DNA of 64,000 bases from an uncultured Clostridia bacterium (GCA_944327625.1 CALVHL010000007.1:28882-92881), one strand, 5' to 3'; shown: positions 25,928-36,798, numbered from the stretch's first letter. Translations and numbers: made by a program. The notes: generated by a model not told the origin, from the letters alone.

Positions 25928-26143
25928 TATGATTTATCGGCAGGGCAAAGCGCAGAGGTTATTGCGGTAAACGTCGACGGCGCGGCGGCGGAAAGGCTGT
26001 ATTCGCTGGGAATACGCAAGGGCGCTAAGGTAAAGTGCGTCGCCTTTTCGCTGTTCGGCGTGAGCGTGCTCGTGCTCTGCGGCTATAACAGAATAGGGCT
26101 GAGAAAGGCGGTTGCCGAGCGCATTGAGGTGCATATATGCTGA
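25919..26143 (+). CDS. feoA: Ferrous iron transport protein FeoA
   Basis: A 74-residue SH3-like cytosolic partner of FeoB. It begins 'MSVYDLSAGQSAEVIAV' and has the usual 'AAERLYSLGIRKGAKV' turn and 'LFGVSVLV' strand. There is no Shine-Dalgarno in front of the ATG; instead the start sits in an 11-bp hairpin and overlaps the stop of an 8-codon upstream frame. Its own stop overlaps the feoB start by 7 bases. It lies 38 bases after ileS with no intervening T-tract terminator, so some transcripts may come from the ileS promoter. Confidence 0.88.
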   Translation: MSVYDLSAGQSAEVIAVNVDGAAAERLYSLGIRKGAKVKCVAFSLFGVSVLVLCGYNRIGLRKAVAERIEVHIC

Positions 26144-27819
26144 AATGTACAGCCGTGAAGGGCGAAAGGACTGCGGCGGTCAAGGTCGTGCTTGCGGGCA
26201 ACCCAAACGCGGGCAAGACCACGCTTTTCAACGCGCTTACGGGCAGCCGACTGCGCACGGGCAACTATCACGGCGTGACTACGGCGGCATTTTCCGCGAC
26301 CGTCGGCGGCACGACCTATACCGACGTCCCGGGAATGTATGCCTTCAACGCTTACACCATGGAGGAGAGCGAGGCATATTCGGCGATAGAACAGGCGGAC
26401 ATAATCGTCAACGTCGTCGACGCGCTGACGCTCGAAAGCTCGGCAGAGCTGACGCGGCGGCTTATCGCCCTCGGCAAGCCGACGATAATATATGTGACCA
26501 AGCTGCCCGCGCTTCGGGCGCGAAAGGGCTTTCTCGATGAAAAACTGCTCTCCGCGCACTTCGGCGTGCCCGTGACGGGCAGCGTAAAACGCCTCAGACA
26601 GCTGCTCTCGGAGGGCGGCTTCAAGCTCGCTCCCGCACAGCAGAAAATACAATTGGATAAGGCATACTACGGGGGCAATTGCAATATTACGGCTGCGGAA
26701 AAGCTTATCTATAACCGCATTTTCGCGCCCGTCCTGTTCGTGCTTTCGCTGACGCTCACATTCTTTATAACCTTTTTCCCGGGTATGCCGGGGGAGGCGT
26801 TAAAATCGCTCGTCGAGCGGCTGATCTTCGTCGATCTGTATAACGCGACTGCCGCAAATATTTCCAATCCCGTCGCCGCGTCGCTCGTCGGCGAGGGGGT
26901 GATAGGCGGAATAGGCGGGGTGCTCTCATTCATTCCGCAGATAGCCATACTCTATCTCTGCCTCGTCTTGCTCGACGAAAGCGGGGTGTCGTCGGCGTTG
27001 AGTTTCGTCACGGACGGGCTGTTTGAAAAGGTCGGGCTTTCTGGCAAGGCGGCGTTCTCGCTCGTGTCGGGGTTCGGCTGTACGGCGGCGGCAATAGCCA
27101 CCACGCGAGGCTTTTCGCTCGACCGTTCGCGCAGAAAGACGGTCGCGGTATTGCCATACATACCCTGCGGCGCAAAGATGCCCGTCTTTTTAACTCTGCT
27201 GTCGCCGCTCACGAAAAACCCGTTTCCCGCCGTGTGCGTGCTGTATTTCGGCGGAATACTGCTCGCCGTCGGGCTCTCCGCCCTGCTAAAAAGCGGCAGG
27301 GAGGGGCTGATATGCGAAGTCACGCCCATAAGCCTGCCCGCGCCGACAGTCGTCATTAAAAAGTTGTCTTTTTATCTGCAATCGTTTATAATTAAGGTGA
27401 CGACTTATGTGTTCGTATTCTGCCTTATCAGCTGGCTTCTTTCGCACTTTTCGCCGTCGTTTGAATACTGCGAGGCGGACGAGAGCATGCTCGGCGGGCT
27501 GTCGCGGGCAATATTGCCGATATTTATGCCGATGGGTATAACCGACTGGCGGTATGCCTACGCGCTCATCTCTGGGTTCGCCGCCAAGGAAAATATAGCG
27601 GCTACTCTCGGAATGTTATTGCCGCAGGGCGTATATCTTACCCTGCCCGCCACGGCCGCGGTCTGCGTATTCGTGCTGACCTGCCCCGCCTGCATATCGG
27701 CTTTTGCGTCGTCCGTGCGCGAGGTCGGGCTGAAAACAACGCTTAAATTCAACGCCGCGCAGCTCGCGTTTGCGTTCGTCGCGGCATATCTCACTTATTT
27801 TATTGCAAGACTTATATGA
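26137..27819 (+). CDS. feoB: Ferrous iron transporter FeoB (short, divergent G4 motif)
   Basis: Fe2+ importer with an N-terminal G-domain and a C-terminal membrane domain. G1 is 'GNPNAGKTTLFN' (from Gly21), the G2 region 'GNYHGVTT', and G3 'TDVPGMYAFN' (Asp63). Where G4 (NxxD) should be, the sequence reads 'IIYVTKLPALRA' (residues 117-128), losing both the Asn and the Asp. The two Gate-like regions are recognisable: 'SGFGCTAAAIATTR' and 'PYIPCGAKMPVF'. At 560 residues it is shorter than common FeoB proteins. Overlaps with feoA and the next gene show one operon. Transport is likely; nucleotide specificity is open. Confidence 0.88.
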   Translation: MLKCTAVKGERTAAVKVVLAGNPNAGKTTLFNALTGSRLRTGNYHGVTTAAFSATVGGTTYTDVPGMYAFNAYTMEESEAYSAIEQADIIVNVVDALTLESSAELTRRLIALGKPTIIYVTKLPALRARKGFLDEKLLSAHFGVPVTGSVKRLRQLLSEGGFKLAPAQQKIQLDKAYYGGNCNITAAEKLIYNRIFAPVLFVLSLTLTFFITFFPGMPGEALKSLVERLIFVDLYNATAANISNPVAASLVGEGVIGGIGGVLSFIPQIAILYLCLVLLDESGVSSALSFVTDGLFEKVGLSGKAAFSLVSGFGCTAAAIATTRGFSLDRSRRKTVAVLPYIPCGAKMPVFLTLLSPLTKNPFPAVCVLYFGGILLAVGLSALLKSGREGLICEVTPISLPAPTVVIKKLSFYLQSFIIKVTTYVFVFCLISWLLSHFSPSFEYCEADESMLGGLSRAILPIFMPMGITDWRYAYALISGFAAKENIAATLGMLLPQGVYLTLPATAAVCVFVLTCPACISAFASSVREVGLKTTLKFNAAQLAFAFVAAYLTYFIARLI

Positions 27820-28640
27820 AAACTTTTACCTGTGACAAAAATATGCGGTTGCGCGATTTTACCGATGCGGTCTATCCGCAGGGCAGTTTTGCGTTCAATT
27901 CTCTCATAAAGCGGGGCGACGTCCGCGTCAACGGAGTGCGCACCCGCGCTGATATTCCGCTCTCTGCGGGCGATATCGTCGCCTATTACACTACGGCGGC
28001 GGAGGAGGCGAAGCCCTGCCATAATACGGTGTACGAGGACGAAAATATCCTCATCGCCGACAAGTACTCGGGCGTATCGAGCGAGGCGCTCTTTTCCGCG
28101 CTCTCTGGCGTTGCGGCATATCCCGTTCACCGCCTCGACAGAAATACCTGCGGTCTGCTGGTAATCGCTAAAAACGAGGGCTGTCAGCGGCTGCTCGTCG
28201 ACGCGTTCAGAGAGCGGCGGGTGGAAAAAATCTATCTGTGCTTTGCCAAAAATGCGTTCAGGCGCGATAGCGCGGTGCTTTCCGCCTATCTCAAAAAGGA
28301 CGAAAAGAGCAGCTCTGTAAAGGTCAGCGACAGCCCCTCGGCGGGCGCGGTGAAGATCGTAACTGAATACGAGGTACAGAAAAAATACGGCGATTACGCG
28401 CTCGTAAAGGTGACGCTGCACACGGGCAAAACCCACCAGATAAGGGCGCACCTCGCGCATATAGGCTGTCCCGTGCTCGGCGACGAGAAGTACGGCGACA
28501 GGGCGCTCAACGACAAGTACCACGCCCGCAGGCAGATACTCGTCGCAAAGTCCCTGACCTTCAACGCGGGCGGAGAACTTTGCTATCTCGACGGCAAGAG
28601 CTTTGAAAGCAACTTCTTCCCCGAGCTTCCCGTTAGGTGA
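27816..28640 (+). CDS. RluA-family pseudouridine synthase
   Basis: A 274-residue RNA-modifying enzyme. Residues about 5-60 form an S4-like RNA-binding domain ('SLIKRGDVRVNG'). The catalytic block is 'YPVHRLDRNTCGLLVIAKN' with Asp108, and 'HTGKTHQIRAHLAHIGCPVL' follows. The family isomerises uridines in rRNA or tRNA (RluC/RluD-like); the exact target cannot be assigned. Its ATG overlaps the feoB stop (ATGA), so it is translated in the feoAB operon, a functional mismatch that probably reflects operon drift. Confidence 0.92.
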   Translation: MKTFTCDKNMRLRDFTDAVYPQGSFAFNSLIKRGDVRVNGVRTRADIPLSAGDIVAYYTTAAEEAKPCHNTVYEDENILIADKYSGVSSEALFSALSGVAAYPVHRLDRNTCGLLVIAKNEGCQRLLVDAFRERRVEKIYLCFAKNAFRRDSAVLSAYLKKDEKSSSVKVSDSPSAGAVKIVTEYEVQKKYGDYALVKVTLHTGKTHQIRAHLAHIGCPVLGDEKYGDRALNDKYHARRQILVAKSLTFNAGGELCYLDGKSFESNFFPELPVR

Positions 28641-28711
28641 AAGATATGAGTTTTAGGGAGTTTTGATTGATAATTTGCGCTTGATGTATAATTTATTTTC
28701 AATAATGAATA

Positions 28712-28735
28712 AAACGCCTCCGAAAGGGGGCGTTT
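28712..28735 (+). terminator. Terminator of the feoAB operon
   Basis: AAACGCCTCC and GGGGGCGTTT form a stem with a GAAA tetraloop. T content after it is modest. Confidence 0.65.
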
Positions 28736-28743
28736 ATGCACAA

Positions 28744-28893
28744 AAAGTTATCGACAACGGGCGCTGTTCAAATCTTTTTCAAACAAACTTTCGCAAAAGT
28801 TATCAACAATTCGCTAAAAATGCGACATTTTTCGCGTGATTTTTTTTAACTTTCGTTCCGCGTAGTCATAATTGACTACAAAGTTATCAACAA
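28744..28893 (+). other. Three DnaA-box-like repeats in an AT-rich spacer
   Basis: The 14-mer AAAGTTATCRACAA occurs three times in the same orientation (28744-28757, 28796-28809, 28880-28893). Each contains TTATCAACA or TTATCGACA, one base from the DnaA consensus TTATCCACA. A perfect palindrome GTAGTCA-taat-TGACTAC (28862-28879) abuts the third copy, and a T-rich stretch lies between copies two and three. No dnaA or dnaN gene flanks it. Confidence 0.5.
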
Positions 28894-28966
28894 TTCAAGA
28901 ATGTATGGCGGACGAGTAAAATCCATTAGCCCCGCCGCGCCCGCAAAAGGCTGAAAAGCGCCGCAA

Positions 28967-29602
28967 TCAGCCGCGTTCGGCAAGCACTCTGCCGTCCGTG
29001 CCGTCGAGGAGGTATGCGTAGGTATTGCCCTCGCGGTCGCAGACGCCGACGTAGTAATAACAGCCCTCGTCGTAGAGCAGGCGGATATTTATCTCGCCGA
29101 GGAAGCGGTTGCCCTTGGTAAGCGCGGCAAAGCGCTCGCCGTCGTATTCGAGTACGCATTGCAGCGCCTTGCGCCCGTCTATTACGCCCTCGTCGCGCAC
29201 GTTGGGCACGTCAATAGTCTTCTCCTTGCCGTCTACGGTCAGCGTCGCCTGTACGGAGGCGGCGCCCTCGTCCTCGGCGGTAAAGCAGAGGTAGAAGTCG
29301 CGCGTGACCGAGCGGTAGTTCATATCCCCCTGCATATCGCCGACGGATATATGCACTTCGTCGGCGGTCGCGTCGGAGCTGTAAAAGATCTCGACCGTGT
29401 CGTTGAGCTGCCCCTTTATTCCGTCGGAGGAATAGGGCGCTTCGCGGCGGGAGCAGTAAATTTTAAGTTCTTCGCCGTCCTCCGAAAATATGTAGACCGA
29501 GCTTCTGTATTCCGAGACGTAGTCGAAATAGTCGGGCGAGGACGAGCAGGCGGTAAATCCCAAAAGAAACAGCGGCGCAAGCGCGCATAAAAATTTTTTC
29601 AT
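28967..29602 (-). CDS. Putative lipoprotein of unknown function
   Basis: With ATG at 29602 the product has 211 residues. It begins 'MKKFLCALAPLFLLGFTACS', a lipoprotein signal peptide with a lipobox-like 'GFTAC' and probable lipidated Cys. The frame continues upstream, but that part lacks a hydrophobic start. The mature part is acidic and beta-rich, with 'LYDEGCYYYVGVCDREGNTY' and 'LLDGTDGRVLAERG' near the end. The last strands resemble PepSY-like or C-terminal repeats of small exported proteins. I cannot assign a function. It is divergent from the next gene, about 100 bases apart. Confidence 0.7.
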   Translation of the reverse strand: MKKFLCALAPLFLLGFTACSSSPDYFDYVSEYRSSVYIFSEDGEELKIYCSRREAPYSSDGIKGQLNDTVEIFYSSDATADEVHISVGDMQGDMNYRSVTRDFYLCFTAEDEGAASVQATLTVDGKEKTIDVPNVRDEGVIDGRKALQCVLEYDGERFAALTKGNRFLGEINIRLLYDEGCYYYVGVCDREGNTYAYLLDGTDGRVLAERG

Positions 29603-29674
29603 ATTTTCATTATATAGCGCAAAAAGTCGTATTATGATTATCATCGTCAAACAGCCTAATTTTTGCCGAAACAG

Positions 29675-29703
29675 TTGATTTTTCCGTGCGGCTGTGATAA
29701 AAT
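29675..29703 (+). promoter_or_regulatory. Promoter whose -10 overlaps the first possible ATG
   Basis: TTGATT (29675-29680), 17 bases, TAAAAT (29698-29703). The ATG at 29702 lies within the -10, so a transcript from here cannot use it. The true start of the following gene must be further downstream. Confidence 0.6.
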
Positions 29704-30406
29704 GTATAAAATATATCAAAGGCAGGTCAGACGTCGGGTTTTTCGCCCGATAAAAAGTCATTTGGAGAAGATAGTAGTAAAGACCGCGGTCAAGACCGTA
29801 CTTGCCATAATCATCATTCTGGCCGTCGCATTCGCGGTGTTCAACTTTGCATTTCCGCAACAGATGGCTACGATCTGCGAAAATCTCGGCAATTACTCTC
29901 TGGCGGTAAAATATTCGTCGTTGCGCTATTCCTACACGGGCTCGGGGCTCGACCTCGCGCGGTGCTTTGAAAACAGTTTAAGCCTCGGCGACGACGATTA
30001 CATCATAGAGTTCGGCGAAGAACTTGTCGGAAGGAGCGATTTCGACGACGTCTGCCATTCCATGGAGACGGAGTTTTACGAGCTCAACGATAAGTACCTC
30101 GAAGGCGAGCGAATAGAGTTCGACTATGAACAGCGCGTCAAGGGCAAGCTTGCGGCTTCGTATTATTGCAAGGGCGAGACGACCAAGGCGATTAACTACG
30201 CCTTTGAAACCAACGGCACTTCTTCGTTTGCGTCGGGCAACGCCTTAATTCTCTTGTACGCCGAGATAAAGTCGGCGGGGGACGGCGACGCGGCGCAGAT
30301 AATGCTCGAAAAGCTCGCGCTCGTAACGCCTGCGGACGAAGACCAGCGGCAGATGCTCGTCGAGGTCACGCAGAGCCTTCGGGCGGTGGTAGTCGCCGAC
30401 AAGTGA
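29702..30406 (+). CDS. Membrane-anchored protein, probable helical-repeat domain
   Basis: I do not recognise the family. A basic N-terminus ('QRQVRRRVFRPIKSHLEK') leads to one membrane segment ('AVKTVLAIIIILAVAFAVFN'). A soluble part of about 180 residues follows, probably all-helical and TPR-like ('CENLGNYSLAVKYSSLRYSY', 'ASYYCKGETTKAINYAF'). The topology suggests a cytosolic N-terminus and an external helical domain. The start is uncertain: the ATG at 29702 overlaps a promoter -10, and a TTG near 29762 is an alternative. It is 62 bases before guaB. Confidence 0.7.
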   Translation: MYKIYQRQVRRRVFRPIKSHLEKIVVKTAVKTVLAIIIILAVAFAVFNFAFPQQMATICENLGNYSLAVKYSSLRYSYTGSGLDLARCFENSLSLGDDDYIIEFGEELVGRSDFDDVCHSMETEFYELNDKYLEGERIEFDYEQRVKGKLAASYYCKGETTKAINYAFETNGTSSFASGNALILLYAEIKSAGDGDAAQIMLEKLALVTPADEDQRQMLVEVTQSLRAVVVADK

Positions 30407-30465
30407 GATATAAATAAGGTTAAAATTACACATAATATATATACAGAATACATTAAAGGAGATAA

Positions 30466-31923
<1,458 letters not shown>

Positions 31924-31929
31924 TTATAA

Positions 31930-31951
31930 GGCGGAGGTCAGATCCTCCGCT
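31930..31951 (+). other. Hairpin between guaB and guaA
   Basis: GCGGAGG (31931-31937) pairs with CCTCCGC (31944-31950). No T-run follows, so it is more likely a processing or stabilising element than a terminator. Confidence 0.45.
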
Positions 31952-31984
31952 TAAATACTTGAAAGAGGAGAAATTTTAAACATT

Positions 31985-33517
31985 ATGCAGCACCAAAGAG
32001 TACTTATCCTTGACTTTGGCGGACAGTATAATCAGCTTATCGCAAGGCGCGTGAGAGAGCTTTCGGTATTCTGCGACCTCGTTCCCTGCGATATGTCCTA
32101 TGAAAAGATAGTCGAATACAACCCCATCGGCATAATCTTCACAGGCGGCCCCAACAGCGTCTACGAGGAGGGCAGCCCGAGGATAGACAAGCGCGTGTTT
32201 GAGCTCGGCATACCCGTGCTGGGTATCTGCTACGGCTGTCAGCTTATGGCGTACACGCTCGGCGGCACGGTAGAACACGCCCAGACGAGCGAATACGGCA
32301 AGGTGGAGGTCAGCTACAAGAGCTCGCCCATTACGGTGGATATGCCCGCCAAGGCGGTCTGCTGGATGAGCCATACCGACAGAATAACCGTCCTGCCCGA
32401 GGGCTTCGTCGGGCTTGCAAAGTCGGACAACTGCCCCTACGCGGCGTTCGGCGATAAGGAAAGAAAGCTTTACGGCGTACAGTTCCACCCCGAAGTCAAC
32501 CACACCTTCAAGGGCACGCAGATACTCAAAAACTTCCTCTACGAGGTGTGCGGCGCGGTCGGCGACTGGACCATGTCCAACTTCGTCGCAAACAAGATTG
32601 ACGAACTCCGCGCGAGGATAGGCGACAAGAAAGTGCTGTGCGCAATGTCGGGCGGCGTCGACAGCGCGGTTGCGGCAACGCTCCTGCACAGGGCGGTGGG
32701 CGATCAGCTCGTCTGCGTATTCGTCGACCACGGACTTTTGAGAAAGTACGAGGCGGACGAGGTAATGAGCGTGTTTAAAGACGGGCTCGGCATGAACCTC
32801 ATCAAGGCGGACGACGGCAGGATATTCCTCGAAAAGCTCAAAGGCGTGACCGATCCCGAGACCAAGAGAAAGATAATCGGCGAACAGTTCATCCGCTCCT
32901 TTGAAAAGCAGGCAAAGGCGATAGGCAAGGTCGATTTCCTGGTTCAGGGCACGATATATCCCGACGTAATCGAGAGCGGCAAGGGCAAATCTGCCGTCAT
33001 AAAGTCGCACCACAACGTCGGCGGACTGCCCTCGGTCGTCGACTTCAAGGAGATTGTAGAGCCGCTCCGCGACCTCTTTAAGGACGAGGTCAGAAAGGTC
33101 GGCTTCGAGCTGGGGCTGCCCAAAAAGGTAGTAATGCGCCAGCCCTTCCCCGGCCCCGGGCTTGCGATAAGGATAATGGGCGAAGTCACCGAAGAAAAGC
33201 TTGAAACGCTGCGCGACAGCGACTATATCCTCAGGGAGGAGATAGCCAAAGCCGGTCTCGACGGCGAGATATGGCAGTATTTCACGGTCATAACCAACTC
33301 TAAGACGGTCGGCGTTCAGGGCGATTTCAGAACGTATGAAAACGTCGTCGCCATCCGCGCCGTGACTTCCGTCGACGCGATGACCGCAGACTGGGCGAGA
33401 ATACCCTACGACGTCCTCGAAACCATCTCGACGAGGATAGTCAACGAGGTCAAGCACGTCAACCGCATCGTCTACGACATAACTTCCAAACCCCCTTCAA
33501 CCATCGAGTGGGAGTAA
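31985..33517 (+). CDS. guaA: GMP synthase (glutamine-hydrolysing)
   Basis: Aminates XMP to GMP. The N-terminal class I amidotransferase has the nucleophile in '[17 protein letters not shown]' and the His/Glu pair in '[11 protein letters not shown]'. The ATP pyrophosphatase domain has the PP-loop '[19 protein letters not shown]'. The C-terminal dimerisation domain is complete ('[20 protein letters not shown]'), 510 residues in all. AGAGGAG precedes the ATG. It follows guaB, and a strong terminator closes the unit. Confidence 0.97.
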   Translation: MQHQRVLILDFGGQYNQLIARRVRELSVFCDLVPCDMSYEKIVEYNPIGIIFTGGPNSVYEEGSPRIDKRVFELGIPVLGICYGCQLMAYTLGGTVEHAQTSEYGKVEVSYKSSPITVDMPAKAVCWMSHTDRITVLPEGFVGLAKSDNCPYAAFGDKERKLYGVQFHPEVNHTFKGTQILKNFLYEVCGAVGDWTMSNFVANKIDELRARIGDKKVLCAMSGGVDSAVAATLLHRAVGDQLVCVFVDHGLLRKYEADEVMSVFKDGLGMNLIKADDGRIFLEKLKGVTDPETKRKIIGEQFIRSFEKQAKAIGKVDFLVQGTIYPDVIESGKGKSAVIKSHHNVGGLPSVVDFKEIVEPLRDLFKDEVRKVGFELGLPKKVVMRQPFPGPGLAIRIMGEVTEEKLETLRDSDYILREEIAKAGLDGEIWQYFTVITNSKTVGVQGDFRTYENVVAIRAVTSVDAMTADWARIPYDVLETISTRIVNEVKHVNRIVYDITSKPPSTIEWE

Positions 33518-33530
33518 TCTTAAACTTAAC

Positions 33531-33555
33531 GCCCCGCACATTCTGCGGGGCTTTT
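33531..33555 (+). terminator. Terminator after guaA
   Basis: GCCCCGCA pairs with TGCGGGGC, followed by TTTT. Confidence 0.8.
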
Positions 33556-33624
33556 GAATACGCGCCGCAAGGCGCAGAGCCGCGCCTCCGCGCGGCGCAA
33601 TAATCTCATACAGGGAGAAACGCT

Positions 33625-34092
33625 ATGAAATCAGAATACGCAACGACGGAAGATATAAGCATACTCACCGAGCTTCGGCTTGCGTACCTTGCCGCCGACT
33701 TCGGCGAAGTGGGGGAGGAGCTCAAAACCGCCGTCCGCCGCGAGCTGCCGCCGTACTTTGAAAGACATCTCAATTCCGACATATTCGGCTATCTCATGCG
33801 CGAGGGCGACGACGTCGCCGCCTGCGCCTTTCTGCTCGTCGTCGAAAAGCCGCACAGCCCGTTGTTTCCGACGGGCAAAATCGGCATAGTCATGAACGTC
33901 TACACCCGTCCCGACTGCCGTCACAGGGGCTACGCCCGCAGCCTAATTCAACAGCTGCTCGCCGACGCGAAGGCAAAGGGGCTCAGTTTCGTCGAATTGC
34001 AGGCGACGGCGGCGGGCTATCCGCTCTATAAGTCGCTCGGCTTTGCCGACGAGGAGAGCAGATATAGAAATATGATCTACCCCATAGCCTGA
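33625..34092 (+). CDS. GNAT-family N-acetyltransferase
   Basis: A 155-residue acetyl-CoA-dependent transferase. The CoA-pyrophosphate loop is 'RPDCRHRGYARSLIQQLLAD' (Q/R-x-x-G-x-A). The usual last strand pair, 'FVELQATAAGYPLYKSLGF', carries the conserved tyrosine of the family. The substrate is not predictable; close relatives act on small molecules or ribosomal protein N-termini. Shine-Dalgarno GGGAG. Monocistronic between terminators at 33531 and 34131. Confidence 0.9.
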   Translation: MKSEYATTEDISILTELRLAYLAADFGEVGEELKTAVRRELPPYFERHLNSDIFGYLMREGDDVAACAFLLVVEKPHSPLFPTGKIGIVMNVYTRPDCRHRGYARSLIQQLLADAKAKGLSFVELQATAAGYPLYKSLGFADEESRYRNMIYPIA

Positions 34093-34130
34093 TAGGTTTT
34101 TAAATCAATCCGTAACATTTTTTAAGCGAA

Positions 34131-34180
34131 CGCCCCGCGGCGGCGGACGAAAGTCCCCCGCCGCGGGGCGCTGTTTTTTT
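34131..34180 (+). terminator. Strong terminator after the GNAT gene
   Basis: CGCCCCGCGGCGG pairs with CCGCCGCGGGGCG (34158-34170), and a run of seven or more T residues follows. Confidence 0.88.
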
Positions 34181-34280
34181 GTAAAATTTAATGACAAATT
34201 CGTGTAAGTCGTGCGAAAAAATTGCATTTTTGCCGCGCAAAGCTGGCGCTTTCAGCCAAATATGGCGGTTTGCTTGCATT

Positions 34281-34308
34281 TTGTGACGACTGGTGATATA
34301 CTTATAAT
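34281..34308 (+). promoter_or_regulatory. Promoter of the HelD-like gene
   Basis: TTGTGA, 16 bases, TATAAT (34303-34308). Transcription would begin near 34315, only about 8 bases before the ATG, with no room for a Shine-Dalgarno. Confidence 0.6.
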
Positions 34309-34322
34309 TCGATATATAATGT

Positions 34323-36695
34323 ATGGCTGACATCAACGAACTCAAAAAGTTAATAGATCCGCATAAGCAGCCCGACAAGCAGTTCTATCTCGACCTGCTC
34401 GACGAGGAAAAGCAGAGGAAGTGGGAGGAAATTCATCTTTCCGCCGTGCTCTCCATGCTCAAAATCATGTACGTCGGCAAGCTCACCCGCGCAATAAAGG
34501 ACGCGCAGGCGGAAAAGGCAGAGCTGTTGCGCTCGCCCGACTACAATGCGGAAAAATATAAGAGGGTGCTCGAACTCGACGCGCTCATCTCGTCGTGCGT
34601 GCAGAAGCGCCTCGCCTACAAGTGCTTTTTCGACGAGACCTATTTCGCCCGAATGGACCTCGAAGACGACAAGGACGGGTATAACAGCTATTATATCGGC
34701 AAGCACGGCGACGAGGGGCTGGAAATAGTCGACTGGCGCGCCCCGCTCGCAAGGCGGTACTATCAGAAAAGTAAGCTGCAATTTTCCATAAACCAATTCA
34801 ACTATAAGCTCGTCCTGCGCCGTTCGCTGCGCACGCGCAACGGCAGGCTGGAGGACTTCAAGAACGAATATCTGACCGTCGGCGACAACCTCACGGAGGA
34901 GGAGATAGGCGGCAGAGACGCCTCCGTAGTGTTCGATCCCTTCCTCAAAGAGATACTGCAATCGCGCAAGGAAAAGGACGAAATCTGCGACATAATAGAG
35001 ACCATTCAGGAGCGGCAGTACGAGATAATCACCGCCCCCGAACGCGCCGAAATGGTCGTGCAGGGCGTGGCGGGCAGCGGCAAGACGATGATACTTCTTC
35101 ACAGGCTGAGCTATCTCATGTACAACAACGAGGAGATCAAGCCCTCGCAGGTCGTCGTCATTACCCCGTCGACGAGCTTCAACGCGTTCATAGACGAGCT
35201 GGCGCGCATACTCGAACTCGAAAGGGTGCGCACAATGACGCTCGAAGAATATTTCATCAAGCTTTTAAAGAGCGTCGGCGTCGACATGGAGGGCAAGACG
35301 GACAACTTCGCGCCCCTGCCTCCCTCATATCTCAGATATCTCTATTCGGGCAAGTTCGTCGCCGAACTCGACAAAAAGCTCGGCAAGATATATTCCGCTG
35401 TGCGCGGAATGTTGCCGACCGACGGCGACGGGCTGGTGGTGGAGGTCACTTCCTCGCTCGGCGGGTGCGTCGAGGCGTACGAAAAGCTCAAAAATTCCAG
35501 CCTGAGGGTAAGGCGGTGCGTGCTCGGCGAAATCAAGGAAAAGAAGGACGGCGGGCTGTTTTATACCAAGCTCATGCGCAACCTTTTCAACTGCGTGCTC
35601 GACGTCAGGGAATTTTTCTCGCTCAACGGAGGCGACGCGAGAATGGACGACAAATATTTCTTTTTCAGACAGTTTCTGTCGTTCTATAAATCGCTGAGGT
35701 TCATAAGTATAAATTCAGACAAGATCTGCCGTTCTGCGCTCGACGACCTCAAAAAACTCACCGTCGCGGTCGACAAGGAGATTGTCGATTTAAAGCGCTA
35801 CAAGCAGAAAATCGGCGATAAGACGGTGCTCGTCTACGCCGACAGAATAGACAAGCGGGAGGCGCTCAAAAAGGAAATTGACGCGGCAATATGCCTTGTC
35901 GAAGCCATATCATACGGCTTTTCCGCCACGGCTGATCTCTACACGGTAATCCGCGGCGAAAGCTATTTCGTAAAGACGGGCAGGTGCGAAACCATGGTCG
36001 ACCTCGCGCGGTTTTTCTACCGCGAGATAATCAAGCCGATGAAGAAGAAGTACGGCGCGCCGTGCGACAGGCTGGTGCGGGGCGACGCGTATGCGCTCTG
36101 TCAGCTGCTTTCGCGGACGGGTTATCCCTTAACCCCCGCATATTCCTTCGTATTCGTCGACGAGGCGCAGGATATCTCGACCTACGAATACGACATTCTC
36201 CGCAAGGTCAATTCGGGCGCCTGCTTCAACGTGTTCGGCGATCTCAAACAGAATATCACCCCGTACAGGGGAATTGGCGACTGGGCGCAGCTCGGCTATC
36301 CCGTGTACGAGCTCAACCTCAACTACCGCAACACCAACCAGATAGTAAGCTATGTTTCGGGCAACCTCGACATAGCCATGCAGGCGATAGGTCTGGGCGG
36401 CGAGGAGGTAAAGACCGTCGCGCCCCGCGGCATAGCCTCCTTCCTCGCCGACAAAAAGGGGCTTCGCGCCGTCATAACCTCCGAGGACAATCTCGAAAAG
36501 TACACGAGAAAGGCGTATAACCTCGTGCGCGTCAGCGGCAGAATATCCAAGGATAAGATAAACATTCTGACGGTGTACGAGAGCAAGGGGCTGGAATTTT
36601 CCGCCGTGGCGGTCGTCGACGGCGACATGACGGCAAACGAAAAATATATCGCCTACACCCGCGCGCTCAAAGACCTCGCCGTCGTCCGTGAATAG
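34323..36695 (+). CDS. helD: HelD-like UvrD-family helicase (RNA polymerase recycling type)
   Basis: A 790-residue superfamily 1 protein. The N-terminal third is a charged coiled coil, followed by the HelD-typical 'YIGKHGDEGLEIVDWRAPLA'. Walker A is 'VVQGVAGSGKTMILLHRLSY' (near residue 250). The Walker B/motif II is 'FVFVDEAQDISTYEYD', with 'YRNTNQIVSY' and the C-terminal motif VI region 'NILTVYESKGLEFSAVAVV'. HelD proteins pry RNA polymerase off nucleic acid; that function is by family. The ATG lies about 8 bases from the probable transcription start and has no Shine-Dalgarno, so translation may be near-leaderless. Confidence 0.88.
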   Translation: MADINELKKLIDPHKQPDKQFYLDLLDEEKQRKWEEIHLSAVLSMLKIMYVGKLTRAIKDAQAEKAELLRSPDYNAEKYKRVLELDALISSCVQKRLAYKCFFDETYFARMDLEDDKDGYNSYYIGKHGDEGLEIVDWRAPLARRYYQKSKLQFSINQFNYKLVLRRSLRTRNGRLEDFKNEYLTVGDNLTEEEIGGRDASVVFDPFLKEILQSRKEKDEICDIIETIQERQYEIITAPERAEMVVQGVAGSGKTMILLHRLSYLMYNNEEIKPSQVVVITPSTSFNAFIDELARILELERVRTMTLEEYFIKLLKSVGVDMEGKTDNFAPLPPSYLRYLYSGKFVAELDKKLGKIYSAVRGMLPTDGDGLVVEVTSSLGGCVEAYEKLKNSSLRVRRCVLGEIKEKKDGGLFYTKLMRNLFNCVLDVREFFSLNGGDARMDDKYFFFRQFLSFYKSLRFISINSDKICRSALDDLKKLTVAVDKEIVDLKRYKQKIGDKTVLVYADRIDKREALKKEIDAAICLVEAISYGFSATADLYTVIRGESYFVKTGRCETMVDLARFFYREIIKPMKKKYGAPCDRLVRGDAYALCQLLSRTGYPLTPAYSFVFVDEAQDISTYEYDILRKVNSGACFNVFGDLKQNITPYRGIGDWAQLGYPVYELNLNYRNTNQIVSYVSGNLDIAMQAIGLGGEEVKTVAPRGIASFLADKKGLRAVITSEDNLEKYTRKAYNLVRVSGRISKDKINILTVYESKGLEFSAVAVVDGDMTANEKYIAYTRALKDLAVVRE

Positions 36696-36798
36696 CGTTT
36701 CACAATTTTTCACCTGTCTGTTATAGACAAGAGGGTGCAAAGTGTGTTAAAATTTTCTTACGTGTTCTGAAATACCTTAAAAAAGGGAGAATTATCCA

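Noticed and set aside
28641..28966. Calling the DnaA-like cluster the chromosomal origin
   Set aside because: No dnaA, dnaN, recF or rpmH nearby and no skew information within one window; kept only as an observation.
31976..33457. Long minus-strand frame opposite guaA
   Set aside because: Shadow of a complete GMP synthase with correct motifs and start.
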